64,000 bases of DNA from Ricinus communis (GCF_019578655.1 NC_063263.1:4474001-4538000), one strand, 5' to 3'; shown: positions 9,871 to 22,579, counted from the first letter of the stretch. Made by a program: numbers and translations. Notes: a model not told the origin generated them from the sequence alone.

Positions 9871-10743
9871 ATGCTCACTAGGCAACAGGAAGCCCTTCTT
9901 GAAGCCGTCAAGCATATTAATGATCCTCAAATCCAAAAACAGGTTTTGAAAGAGATTTTAAAAACTGAAACTCTTGTCCCTTCTTCTAGTAGGAATACTT
10001 ATGATTTTACTATGATTTTGGATAAAGGAAAAAAGTTGAAAAACCTTATTCCTACCGTTCAAGAACTTCAAAAAGAAATCAAAGCCATCAAAACAGAGCT
10101 AAAAAATTTGAAAGAAAAACAACAAAATGATTCTGTTTTGCTTCAAAGTCTGATCCTCAAACAGAATAGTGATTCTAATTCTGAAGAGGAAAATTATTAT
10201 CAAAATCTTGAAGTTTCTGAAAATATTCCAGAAAACTTCATTAATGTTTTAAAAGAAATTACTTCAAGGAAATATTTGATCCAAATAAAGCTTGTTTTCC
10301 CTGGTGATTTCCAGATAGAAACCATCGCTTTGTTTGATACAAGAGCAGATCTCAACTGTATCAACTGTGAGCTGGTTCCTAAAAGGTATCATCAAGATAC
10401 TAAAGAAAGGCTAACTTCAGCCAATAGTTCAAATATTAAGATTGCGGGCAAAACTGAAGCCGCAATTCTTAATAATAACATTGCTTTAAAAAATGTTTTC
10501 ATTCTTACAAAAGATCTTCAGCAAACGGTTATTTTGGGAACTCCCTTTATCAATCTTATTACTCCTTTCAAAGTAACTACTGCTGGTATTATTTTTAAAG
10601 CCAAAGATTCAAAGATTGTTTTTCCTTTTATAGAAAAACCTAAAAAGAGAAATCTCAATCTTATTAAAGCCCATTCAATTTACAATTTTAAGATAAATGC
10701 TTTGATAAAAGGAAAACTGACCCAGCTTTCTCATTTGAAATAG
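9871..10743 (+). pseudogene. Aspartic protease region, with altered active site
   Basis: A 290-codon open frame begins in a coiled-coil-like Lys/Glu/Gln-rich stretch (codons 55-90), then enters a retropepsin-like domain. The active-site motif, normally D-T/S-G-A, reads DTRAD at about 10336-10350, so the Gly has become Arg. A hydrophobic VILGTPFI motif near 10530 matches the second half of the retropepsin fold. A TAG at 10741-10743 separates it from RT. The protease would normally cut the polyprotein; the altered active site and the downstream stop predict an inactive product. Confidence 0.72.
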
Positions 10744-12183
10744 GATATAGGTTTGAAAAGAATCCAAAGTCAATTGCAAAATGATTTTATTCAAAGAAAA
10801 ATCTCTGATTTGCAAAAGAAAATTGAAAATGAACTCTGTTATGATCTTCCTAATGCTTTTTGGAACCGAAAGCAACATATGGTAGATTTACCATATGAAA
10901 AAGATTTTTCTGATAAGCAAATCCCTACAAAAGCTAGACCCATTCAAATGAATGAGACCCTAGAAAGCCATTGTAGGTTAGAAATAAAAGACCTAGAGCA
11001 GAAAGGTTTGATTACAAAGTCTAGATCCCCCTGGTCTTGTGCAGCTTTCTATGTCAACAAGAATAGTGAGGTAGAAAGAGGAACACTTAGGTTGGTGATC
11101 AATTACAAGCCTTTGAATAAAGCCCTAAAGTGGATTAGGTATCCAATTCCAAACAAAAAGGATCTTCTTCAAAAGCTTCATTCTGCATTCATTTTTTAAA
11201 GTTTGATATGAAATCAGGATTTTGGCAAATTCAGATTCATCCAAAAGACATATACAAAACTGCTTTTACAGTTCCATTTGGCCAGTACGAATGGAATGTG
11301 ATGCCATTCGGATTGAAAAATGCTCATTCTGAATTTCAAAAAATCATGAATGATATTTTTAATCCTTATTCAAAGTTTTGCATTGTCTACATTGATGATG
11401 TGTTAATCTTTTCAAATTCCATAGAACAATATTTCAAACACTTAGAAACATTTTTCTATGTTGTTAAAAAGAGTGGTTTAGTGGTTTCAAAATCCAAGAT
11501 ATCTCTATTTCAAACAAAAATTAGATTTCTTGGACACTATATCTCTCGGAGAACTATCACCCCAATTGAAAGGTCTCTTGCATTCACTTCAAAGTTTCCA
11601 GACAAAATTTGGAAAAAACACAATTACAAAGATTTCTTGGTAGTTTAAATTATGTCATGGATTTCTATCCAAATTTAAACTGTCTTGCAAAACTCTTGCA
11701 TGGACCGATGAGCATACAAAGATTGTCCAAAGCATCAAAAAATAAGTTTCTGAAATACCTTGTTTACACCTAGCTGATCCATCTGCATTCAAAATTGTTG
11801 AAACTGATGCATCAAATTTAGGTTATAGTGGGATTCTTAAACAAGTTCAAAAGAACAAAGAATGTATTGTCCAGTTCACTTCTGCACAGTGGAACGATAC
11901 ACAAAAAAACTATTCAACTATCAAAAAAGAAATTCTTTCGATAGTTTTGTGTATTTCAAAATTTCAAAGCAATCTTTTGAATCAAAAATTTCTTTTAAGG
12001 ATTGATTGCAAATCTGCTAAAGAGGTTTTACAAAAAGATGTTCAAAACATAGCTTCCAAATAAACTTTTGCTAGATGGCAAGCTATTCTTTCTGTTTTTG
12101 ATTTTGAAATCGAATATATAAGAGGAGATTCGAATTCAATTCCAGACTTTCTAACCAGAGAGTTTCTTCAAAAACAGGAGTGA
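10744..12183 (+). pseudogene. Reverse transcriptase-RNase H, copy 2 (frameshifted)
   Basis: Open stretches 10753-11199 and 11208-11648 hold the RT fingers and palm. They include the SPWSCAAFYV motif, a RLVINYKPLN motif and YIDD at about 11388-11399. A one-base loss near 11197 splits fingers from palm. A second loss in an A-run near 11605 and an about 28-base deletion near 11690 break the thumb. RNase H sequence resumes to the TGA at 12181-12183 but carries stops near 11746 and 12061. This is the most complete RT in the array yet clearly non-coding. Confidence 0.8.
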
Positions 12184-12186
12184 AAA

Positions 12187-12455
12187 ATGCCGAAAAAATC
12201 AAAAGCAAAAGAAGAAAAATCGACAGCAAGTTCAAAGCCTGTCCAAAGCCCAAATAATGAAATTTTGCCTTCTTCTTCAAAGCCCATCAGAACCTGGACC
12301 GAAATCATCCAGGAAGAAATTGATCAAAGCAAAACTGATCCGGCCCAACAACAAGTCCAAATCCAGGAATGGCTGGCACAGCAAGACCCTGAATTCCTTA
12401 AAAGGGTTGAAGAATATTCAAAGCAAGTAGTACAATTTCAACCAGAAACTGTGCT
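12187..12455 (+). pseudogene. ORF2 amino-terminal part, second copy (truncated)
   Basis: The ATG at 12187 lies three bases after the RNase H stop and starts the same basic Lys/Ser-rich protein as 6358, with the WTEIIQEEI motif conserved. It diverges from that copy after about residue 78 and is cut near 12456 by an inverted linker fragment, so the open frame to 12534 ends in unrelated residues. Function unknown. Confidence 0.65.
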
Positions 12456-13625
12456 TGCCTCTTTCTTGAATACTATCCTTTTCTTTCAAAAAATTCTTAA
12501 AAAACCAAAGTTTTTTAGAATGGTTTTTCTTTGAATAGAAATCTTCATGCAAAAGTTTTTTGTCAATTTGAAAATCTTTGGAAATCATGTTGATTTTTGC
12601 TTCTAGATTTTGTGTTATTGCAGATGGTGATGGTGAAGAGGGGGTAGAGACGATTTCTATATCCTCATCAAGAAATATAGTGAAAAAAGAGAGAAAATAG
12701 AGTGAGAGAGATAGTGAAAAGAAACACTTTCCCTCTTGTATTCTTTTCTTCCTCTTGTAAGTTATATTTCTCTAGTTTAAAGCTTTCAAAGTTACATTCA
12801 AAGTTTGTATATTTGTTTCAAAGTTTATGTTCAAAGTTTGTGATTACCTTCCGGAATTATGGTCTCAGAAACATTGCCATAAAAATTATGCTTGACGGCT
12901 TCAAGAAGGGCTTCCTGTTGCCTAGTGAGCATATTAATATTCTTTGAAATACTTTCAGAATCTGTTTCAGAACTTGGTATATCAGATGTTGAAAATCTGT
13001 GTTGTGTTTGAGATGGAGTTGGTTCTTTGTAAGGAGCATAATGAGGAAGAATTTCAAATTGATGAAATCAAAACCTCATCCGATTATTCTGAAACAGATT
13101 CTGAAAGTATTTCAAAATTCACCATAAGTGTAGAAATCATAAGGGATCTGGCAAGAGAAGTTCTTAGCTGGTTTACCTAAGATTCTAGGTGAAAAAGTTA
13201 GGAATACCATAAGAGAAGCCCATAATGGCCAGATCCCTTATGATTTATACACTTATGGTGAATTAGTCAGGTTGATTTCTTCCTGGATGATTTCGGTCCA
13301 GGTTTTAATGGGCTTTGAAGAAGAAGGCAGGAGTATGCCAGGTTAATCTAGGGGTTTGCCATCCCAATCTGTTACTTTTGAAATTGATCTTGGCTAGACT
13401 TTGAGATTTGGTAGGGTTTGAAGACTGGATTTTTGAGCTTTTCTGACTATCATGAAGGGGTTTTGCAAGACAGATCCTCAAACAGAATAGTGATTCTGAT
13501 TTTGAAGAGGAAAATGATTTTCAAAATCTTGAAGTTTCTGAAAATGTTCAACCTTTTCAAAGCCCACTACAAACCAAACAAAATATCTTTCTTGAATACT
13601 ATCTTTTTCTTTCAAAAAATTCTAA
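12456..13625. mobile_element. Scrambled block of short viral fragments in both orientations
   Basis: By comparison with the rest of the array the order is: 12461-12665 inverted linker (about 7764-7965); 12670-12846 forward leader (about 851-1036); 12847-12980 inverted zinc-knuckle-to-protease piece plus about 40 bases with no other copy here; 12980-13045 inverted linker; 13046-13118 forward acidic stretch; about 13119-13155 inverted capsid; 13156-13270 forward capsid (about 9220-9340); 13271-13330 inverted ORF2; 13331-13375 inverted capsid; 13376-13440 inverted linker end; about 13446-13470 inverted RT; 13471-13548 forward protease region; 13553-13595 forward ORF2; 13596-13625 inverted linker. 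Edges are approximate to a few bases. Confidence 0.8.
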
Positions 13626-13774
13626 TTAAATAAATTAATAAAAAAATGATAGAATTACGTACAAGTTTGAGTTCTATATGTCAAAAGTAAGTATGCATGT
13701 CAAAATAAAAATATTGTGTCAAAATATCATCGCAAATGTTAAAAAAATTATATTTCTCAAAGTTTAATATAAAC

Positions 13775-14400
13775 TAGTCGTCTGCTTACGCTTTACATGA
13801 CCATTATTATTATTTTAATTATAAATAATAATGTATATTGAATCTATAGAAAAAAAATGAATGAAATTTTTAATATATTATAATTATTATAATATTTAAA
13901 TAATAAATTAAATAATTTTAGATGTCTTTCTTAAATTTTTAATATTTTAATATTTTATTAGTTTTAAAAAGATCTTATTAGTGTAATAATATAAGATTTA
14001 TTTTAAAAATATTTATTATTTGATTTTTACTAGTATGTAAATTAATACTATAAATATAACTAACATTATTTATTTGATATTAAAAATTATTGTACAATTA
14101 GAATACTAATTTATTAGTTAATAAAAATAAAAATATATTATTTAAAATATTATCTTTTAGAATTAAAATTATTATTTAACTAGAAAACTAATGTGTCAGT
14201 TAATATGATATTAAAAATATAATTAAATTTTTATTTTGAGATTAAATTTTTTATTAAATTAGGAATATAATTTATTAAATAAAAATAGTAAAATTATATA
14301 TAAATTTAAATTTAATATGTTAAAAATAAGTATTTATGTCAAAATAAAATTTATATTCACATATTAAAAAAAATATATCACAGAATTTAAATTATCTCTT
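13775..14400 (+). repeat. Dispersed AT-rich repeat family, copy a
   Basis: The stretch starts near ACTAGTCGTCTG, then ATTATTATTATTTTAATTATAAA, and continues with motifs such as GAATTA.AATTATTATYTAAYTAGAAAA and TTATGTCAAAATAAA. The same ordered motifs occur at 23690-24330 and 34625-35230. All copies are too AT-rich and diverged to place ends or an element class. Confidence 0.45.
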
Positions 14401-15121
14401 AAACGGTGAAAATTTAAGTTTCAACGTTCAATCCAGTTAAACCAATTAATAGAAAATTAATAATTACTAATCATTTACTCCTGCGTTGCAAGACTTTTAT
14501 CATTATATAATTATAAAATCAAGTTTATAAATAAAATTTAATAGAAATTTTTAATATTTATTCATCATGTTTTATAAATAATAGTAAATTAGATATAGGT
14601 TTTATCATTTATTTAACCCATTTAAGAATTTTAACAAATCAATATATATAGAATTAGGAACCATATAATGCACGAATGACAAAGTAAACCAGTAATGAAA
14701 AAAACCTAAGTTCACACAGAGTTTGTGAACAAAACTAACGACATAAGTATAGAAAAAAAGGCGATTTTAAGCTCCAGTTTATTTATATTTGACATCATTA
14801 AACCCTGATATCCTATTTTAGTATTAGCTAGAGACACTCTCTCTAGAGATTGAGTAAAAGCCAGTTGCTTAACTTACTGAAATTATGCTCTATTCCTTTT
14901 GTTTAAGTTAAAGTGAGGCAAGCCATACATATCCAAGATGCTTATGATTCTCTGGGAAACGCACCGTACGTATAAGCAAATAGATAAGCAGACTGTTATT
15001 AATTATGCTTATGTTGATGCGATGAAACATTTCCAACCATCTTTAATTCTTTTTACGCCTTCAGTTTTTTAAAAACCCTCATTCTGTCGGCTTATCATTT
15101 CATCATATTTTTCATAATTTC

Positions 15122-15125
<4 letters not shown>

Positions 15126-15157
<32 letters not shown>
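15126..15157. repeat. (AT)n microsatellite
   Basis: About 16 uninterrupted AT units. Confidence 0.9.
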
Positions 15158-15159
<2 letters not shown>

Positions 15160-18100
15160 ATATGGGCCTGAATGGAACACCAAATATTGCAAAATTAATA
15201 TCTTTGAAAGGTATACTTTAGCAAATAATTGACATATGCGAATGCATCATTCACATGTTTATACATTTTAATGATATTACATTATTTGAAGTAAAGGACA
15301 CCATAAATATTGTACCATAGTATGTTAGTAATAATTCTTATGTGTCTTTTCCTTTAAGTGTGGGCTTTATCCTATGTTTGGGAAGTTTTATAGACAGGAA
15401 AGAAAATAGGGAAAAGGCGCATTTATTTCTTTTAATTAATAAAAGTAGTTCATTTAAAATAATTAATCAAATTATTAATGTCAGTTTAATAACAACTTTA
15501 TTAGGTAGGTCGATGATAAATAACGAAAATTTATTTCGTTTATTTCTTTAGTTAGATAGAATGTATAAAATTATATGACTTATTTGTTCTTAAAAATATT
15601 TTAAGACTAAGCCACTTCTCCGCTTTAATATTAAGGGTGCACATGCACATGCACTTTCAAAAAAATAAAGAGCAAAAATAATTTTTATCTTTATTTATTT
15701 ATTTTCTTTCTTTATGTTTGGTAGAAGAAAATTAAAAAAAAAATGAACAAGAAAAATAAGTTCATTTCACTTGCTTGAAAGTTCAAATAAAGGAATATTT
15801 CTACATTTATTTATTTTTTTTACTTCTTATTTTATAAAAAAATAAAAATTTAATTATAGTCAATCAATTAAGAATCATGATGCATATTCTTTTATATAGA
15901 AAAGAAACTATTTTAGATATGTAAAATAAAAGAATTGGCGAGAAAAATTTTGAACATTTTTCACAGGAATAGTGAAATAAAAAGCAAGAACTTTAAAAAT
16001 TATCTCACTTACATTCGCTATAATAAGAGCAAAGGCTCTTACTATTTGATCTAGATCTCAAATGTAAAATACATGTAATTTTTTGACAAAATGTATTTTT
16101 AAACTTTTAAATTTTTAAACATTAGGAGAAACAAGATATTATATATTTTTTGAATATATATTAAGTTTAAATTCGTAAAATTTATAGAATTTATTTATAA
16201 ATTTAAAATTTATTTGATTATAATTTATTAAATTTATTTATAAATTTAAAATTTATGTGTTCTGTGTAAAGTAAAAGTTAATTTAGAATTACATATTATT
16301 AAATTTGAACGAAATTAATTTTATATATATATATTTTTAAAATTTAAAATTTAAGAAAAAGTTAAGAAAATAAAATATTTTTAAAATTTTATCATCAAAA
16401 TTATTTTTAGTGTTGATGACAAAAATTATTTTTATAGTAAACTCATCTTTAAATGTATATATTTATGATTATAAAATTTATATTAATTATTTGTATAGTT
16501 ATCAATAAATAAATATAATATATTGTTAAAGAAAAATCAAAATTCACACATGTCGTAAAATCATGTTAATATAATTAAATAATTATATAATATACAATAA
16601 TTATATTTAACAAACACTTTCTAGTATGAATTATTCATTTTTTTTACTTTTAAGTAATTATAAAATTAAATTGTTTAATTCTAATATTATATATTTAGAT
16701 TATGATTTCTAAAATATATTTAAATTATTATCACTGTTTAGAATAAATATAATTAAATTTTCAAGAACTTTTAATATGTGAAAAATGTATCCAAGTCATT
16801 ATAAATTTTTTTTAAAGTTTTTATGTTTAAATCATATCTATTACTTTGAAATTATAGTTAAAACTTGATGAGTTAATAAGTCATTATCTTAGATAATATG
16901 CATTGCTCACGATACTATTGAATAAATAAATTTTAATTATATTTTCTTGTTCTTCAAATATTTTATTTTATCATTTATTTTTATGAAATTAAATAAATAA
17001 ATGAATAATTTTCCACGCATATGTGATGCACATGAATATTAATAATTGAATTTGTTAATGCACTGTTCTATTAGCCTAATCCTAATATAGGTGTCATATT
17101 TTTATTTCCAACTAAAGATAATATGTTTCATAATTTTTGTATATAATTGAATTTTCTACCTTAAAGAATCTATATTCTCATTCTTTAAGAAAATATTTCA
17201 TCAATAAATTTAATAAAATTATATAAGATTTTAACTAAGAGATTACTAATTATATAAATAAATGTATATATAAAATATATATATATATAATAATTTAAGA
17301 ACTAAAATTCGTTATTTGTTATTGCTGGTAAAATAAAATATAATTATTGTTAGAATTCAAAATTATCTAAATTCCAGTTCTTTCTTTTTTTTAAATAAAT
17401 CGACTCATGTGTTATATTTATAAATCTATTAATTAAATTATTAGATTTGATTAAATTAAAAACTTATCAAATTCAGAATCATAAAATACTTTCAATATTA
17501 AAAAGTAAAACTTTGATACTAATACTACTATTGCTGCTACTATTTTACGACAAATGTTGAAATTTTAATAAGTTGAACTATGCTTCTTTGCTATTGCTAT
17601 AAATTGAAATTCATTTTCTTATGATAGCTCTTTTTAAAATTAAATTAAAAATTTTTAATTAATTTTTTATTTATAAATAAGAAAGATATTATTAATAAAT
17701 AACTTTTAATCCTTGAGTTATATCTAATTTTTTCTTCTTAAGATGAAAAATATACTAAAAGGAATGAAAATGATAATGTTGGAGAATTTGAAAAAAAAAT
17801 TAATATGTGAATATTAACAAATATAATTATAGATTTTTTTTATTTTTAAGAGTTTATTTTCAGATTTTACATTTAAATTAATTATTTTTAAGACTTAGTC
17901 CCTGAATATATTTTAAAAATATTTAAAAATGAAAGACTTGCTATATTTTATAAAAAACTAATTAATAAATTATTTTTATTTTATAATCAATATTAAAATT
18001 TAAAATATTTTAAATTTCTAGAGTTAGACTTATAATTAATAAATGTATTTTTATTATTAATAATTAATCAAATTAGTTAAAATAATTAATAAAGTATTTT

Positions 18101-18558
18101 AGTGAACCTTACACATGTTGTGATGAACGTAATTAATGATGTAATTTTCTAATAGATCTTCCCTCATGATGATCAACAATTAATCAATATTTGTTGTGTG
18201 TGGATATCCAAACAGAAAAAGGAAAGTAAAATGGAGAAATTAAAAGGCATTTGCTCTCCTTTTTGTATAAGTGGGCACACTCTTCTCCCATACCACCTAA
18301 TAAACTTGACGTACGAAACATGAATGTTCGTCCACAACTTTTCCTCTTCTTCTGTCTAACTCTAATGAGTATCAATCCTGCCACATTTTTATTCTCAAAC
18401 ACAACGGTGGAGTGGGGTATAATGCTATAGAATAAATCCAAAAGAAGATTCATATTTTTTATATATAAATTTTATTTACGAACCAATGAAAAACGTGTAC
18501 GACTAACACAATCATTCTCGTTTTTCTATTTAAATTTATAAAATAATAATTTTCTATT

Positions 18559-18585
18559 TAATATATATATATATATATATATATT
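18559..18585. repeat. (AT)n microsatellite
   Basis: About 13 AT units in AT-rich intergenic DNA. Confidence 0.85.
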
Positions 18586-18756
18586 CTGATTTTTTAAAGT
18601 AATTCATCAAAAATTAACTAAATTAAAAATTCCTTACATCTTATCCACTCATTTTTATGTTAATTTTAGAAATTATAAATTAAGATTACGGTAACTTTTC
18701 TAGAAAAAAAAAAAAAAAGAAAAGTCATTTCTATGCGTGAGGAGAAGTAAACATCA

Positions 18757-18918
18757 AGAAGAAACATGATAATACAAAAGAGGAGTCAAGTGAGTAGGCT
18801 GTAAGAGGAGTGTTAACCATCCAACTTCAGGAGCAACTTGAACCTTAGCCATCGCCCTGGATTTAGCCAACCATTCTGCAGCCTTGTCGATTGTCCTCTC
18901 AATAAATTTCTTTTTTTA
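18757..18918 (-). pseudogene. Possible RNase H tail of a LINE-type element (remnant)
   Basis: On the minus strand a 54-codon open stretch contains ERTIDKAAEWLAKSRAMAK and a following GWLTLLL segment. This resembles the carboxy-terminal end of plant RNase H domains (an A-D/E-W-L-A motif followed by a hydrophobic Leu-rich tail). It is bounded upstream by a stop in an A-run. The match is short and the catalytic part is absent. It could also be a fragment of an unrelated gene. Confidence 0.25.
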
Positions 18919-21689
18919 ACCAAAAAAGAACGAAAAGAAACCATCAAATATCAGCAAGTAGTTTTGAAAATCAGTGGCTAAACCTGAAACATTAAGAAGC
19001 TTAATTGAATTTAATTAGCCAGTGGCAGTTGGCCTATAGATATTGTTTTCAGATCAAATGTCAAAAATCCAACTGTATCATGTACGGCTGCTGTCGGCAG
19101 TAATTTTCTAACAGCCGGACCAGTCATTAGACTAGCGACTTACTTGAAAAGGATTTATCAATATTATATATTTGCTAGCAAACAAAAGTAATTAATATGA
19201 ATCTATAGTGATTGGTGCTCGTTTTGAATATCAAAAGTAATACAAACAATGTCCATTACAGTGCAAGTTGGGTTGTTTATATTTCAAGATGCAGGTCCAC
19301 ATAGGTCATACTTTAGAAATGTCCACATTTTGGACTGCCTGTAATTAATAAATACTGTAGTTTAAAGTAAAATATGAAATTATTTATTCTCTTTACAAAC
19401 ATTAATTTAAGTTTATATATAGCACAAGGTTTCACCCCAAACTTGTAACTTAAACAAATAAGATATATCTACGACCGTGACAAATTAATGGAAAAAATTA
19501 AAAAGATAATTATTATTTTTCTCCTCAATTATTCTCTTTTATTTAGTGATTAAATAAAACTAGTTTTAACTTTTTTTTAATGCATTGACCCCTTTTATCA
19601 AAATAAAATGCATTTTCTAGAATATATTAATCTATTTCAGATACCTTTTCTTCTCGAGTTTTATAAAATAATTAACTTTTAATTCTTAAAAATTTTGACA
19701 GATTCAGGATAAGAATGTTATTATATTCTAAAAACGAGGTACCAAAATTCAGATTTGTTTTAGAAAGTAGAGACTAACATATAATGTGAGGATTAAACTT
19801 ATATATATTTTTGAAAATTAAGGATGATTTTATACAGTTTTCAAACAACAGGGATGAGAATATAATTAGGTCAAAACTTAGCGTGGGAACTGTAATTTCC
19901 TAAAAGAAAATTGGTGTTTGTTATGCATAAAAGAAAAGTGGAATGATGAGATAAGGAAATTGTTCAAAGGAAAAAAAAGAAAAAGAAAAAGAAAAGGGAG
20001 ATAAGGACAAGTTTGGCGTTATGTATAGCAATGACAGGTTCCAGAGAAGAAAGGACCGTACATATATATATTAAAGATTCGCATCTTATCAAGAAATGTA
20101 GATAAGCAGGTTCATTTATGGAGGCCATTCATGTGGGTCTTCTTTTTAGTCTTTAAGATCATCTTTTGCTTTTTGAGTTTCATTTTCATGGATATATATA
20201 TAATTGTGTATTCTTTTGGCTCATCAAGCTCTTCAAAGGCAGCAATACTAAACCATATTTAATTAATATCTCTTATTAATTAACCTCAAATATATCTCAA
20301 TATTTATAGTTTATTTACACGTATATATTTTATATATATTGCCACATGCAAGTGGTATATTCTTTGTTCTCCTTTTTTCTTTTATGCAAAAGAAACTAAA
20401 ATGGGTTAGGTGATAGCTTTTTTGAACACTGGCTACCTAAAAGTAAATTACAAAATAATGAGAACCAACTAATTATTTCTTTAACCAAGTCTTAAGGATA
20501 CAGAATTCAATTAGGATACGGCAACATGCACTGTAATCACATGTGATGATTTTTGTTTTCTTCCCAATAGCCACTGAGGAGTGGGAATCTAGCTAATATG
20601 ATGCCTGACATATCACAATTCACACACTCCCTCCAATGTCTTATCACCACCTTTGCTTGCTATCAGATGTATAAGCCATTTTGCAAAATCCCAATCATGA
20701 AAGGAACCAAAAAAGAAAAAAAAGAAGCCATTTGCATTGTTCTTATTTGATTACTTTTCCTGTGTAGGGTTTTTCAGTTCTTATTTTTGTAGCTAATTAG
20801 CTACAACAAGACTTCAGCTGAACTGTAATTAATTCAGATGATCTACCTGTATGTCTTCACCAGGGAGACCGCTCTGAAAGGTAGGTCTAACTATAAAACT
20901 TAAGATCCTGATGTTGAAATTGTTTAATTCTGAATTTGCAATTTCACATAATTTAATCTTCCTGTAACCAAAGTTTGTCTTCTAATTGCCTGCCGAATAA
21001 GCTTTGGTTTGGTCTATAAGTCGCACAAACCACCCTGTAAAAGCTTTTAGGCACAAAGTTCAAACCTAAGACCAAATATAAGTATTCAATCTAGTGCTCT
21101 ATATTTACGTTGCCTTCAACCTTTTTTTATTTTTGTTTTTCTACAATTTTTTTTTTTAATTATTTCTTTCCACACTTAATATGCTGTGGCTACTTGAGGC
21201 CTTTAATAAAGCTTTTATAGTTTCCCTTTAAGAGAAAACAGTAGAGACATTATAGGGTAAAAAAAGTAAAATTGCACGAGAGAATTTTAGTAGTAATAAT
21301 AATTAATCTTACAATATGAAATTTTCTTTATTAGTTTTTGCATATAATGATTAAATAAGTAAGACGTATAAAATATTTATAAAATTTTAAATTATATTTC
21401 ATTATATCAATGAAAAATATTTGAAATTTATGATATTTCATCCAATAAAATTTAATCTTATAAATTTCAAATTATTATTTGTTTAGCCCTAATTATTGGT
21501 GGATAGAATCTTGCATTGTAAAATTCAACCTTACAATGCTTTTAATATATGGGTGATGAAGACATTATTATAAGATTTTAAGATAAATCATCATTCCTTA
21601 TAGCATATAGGATATTGACTGCACACATTTTGTTTTGTTACAATTCTTGTTAAAGGCTAAAGATTTTAACTTTTGTTCTATTGGAAGGA

Positions 21690-21690
21690 T

Positions 21691-21718
<28 letters not shown>
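21690..21718. repeat. (AT)n microsatellite
   Basis: About 14 AT units. Confidence 0.85.
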
Positions 21719-21721
<3 letters not shown>

Positions 21722-22548
21722 CACTAAAATTTTAATATAAAAGAGATTTCATGTTTGGACTTCACTAAAGTTAAAGAAAATTATTATTAAAAGAAAAAAT
21801 AAAATTATTATTAAAAGAAAAAAGAAAATTATACTTTTCATTTTATATATATGGGAAAAGCTAATTTAGTAGGAAAATTATATAACGCATTTACCAAAAA
21901 AGAAAAGTAAAGCATGTTTTAATGTTAGCATTTTGATACGCCTACATATTACGCGACAATGTCTCCTTGGCCCACTCCACGTCATCCTGATCTTCTTCTC
22001 TTATTCTTTCTTTCCTCCTTTTCTCTTGCGACTTATTATTCTAAGGGAATAGTTCTCTTGCAAAGACCTTCTGGAAATTCTTTTCACATGCCTTTTCTTT
22101 TTTCTTTTTTAATATACTGAATGTTTTTATTGAAATAAATAAATTACTACTATATGTGTATATCCATATTTTATATTTTACTATTAAATACATTTAATTA
22201 TCTAAGATTAATAAACATATATTATTTATTACCACTTTACTATATATAAATAAAATATAATTAAGATTTAATAAATTTATTTCGTAGTTTAATATTTCAT
22301 ATTTAAGAGTTATAATATTTTTTTATCAAATGAGAAACATACATATATCTTATTTTTTAATATTTATTTAAATATATTTCTCGTTTTTAATTTTTTAGGT
22401 TGTAAATATTAATAAATATAAATTTAAATAAAATAAATATTTTCAGATAATTCAGTATATGACTAGATATTTTATGATAATAATAATTATTAAAATATAT
22501 ATTTTTAGTTTAAATTAAATTTTAATATATTTATAAACTGAATAATAC

Positions 22549-22577
<29 letters not shown>
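22549..22577. repeat. (ATT)n microsatellite
   Basis: About nine trinucleotide units. Confidence 0.85.

Positions 22578-22579
<2 letters not shown>

Larger units (their letters stand above)
1..13625 (+). mobile_element. Endogenous caulimovirid (florendovirus-like) array, rearranged and defective
   Basis: Parts of at least three viral genome units lie mostly head to tail. The order read across copies is promoter/leader with tRNA-Met primer site, movement protein, linker, capsid with CCHC knuckle, aspartic protease, RT (YIDD motif), RNase H, then a small downstream ORF2. A viral movement protein and the absence of LTRs or an integrase separate this from Ty3/gypsy elements. The ORF2 downstream of RNase H fits florendoviruses better than petuviruses; that genus call is inference. 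Every long reading frame is broken by stops, frameshifts or junctions, and several blocks are inverted. The left edge lies outside the window. The right edge is near 13625, where ordinary AT-rich host DNA begins. Confidence 0.88.
13626..18756. other. AT-rich intergenic DNA without a recognisable gene
   Basis: No open frame longer than about 70 codons resembles a protein, and splice-like coding blocks are not seen. The tract holds an AT-rich dispersed repeat (13775-14400) and (AT)n runs at 15126-15157 and 18559-18585. The stretch 18184-18453 is less AT-rich and has an 89-codon minus-strand ORF with no recognisable features. Confidence 0.6.

Noticed and set aside
1..13625. Ty3/gypsy retrotransposon
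   Set aside because: A movement-protein domain is present, no LTRs or integrase are found, and the order of leader, primer site and downstream ORF2 fits a pararetrovirus.
18184..18453. 89-codon minus-strand ORF
   Set aside because: No motif, signal or neighbour supports it.
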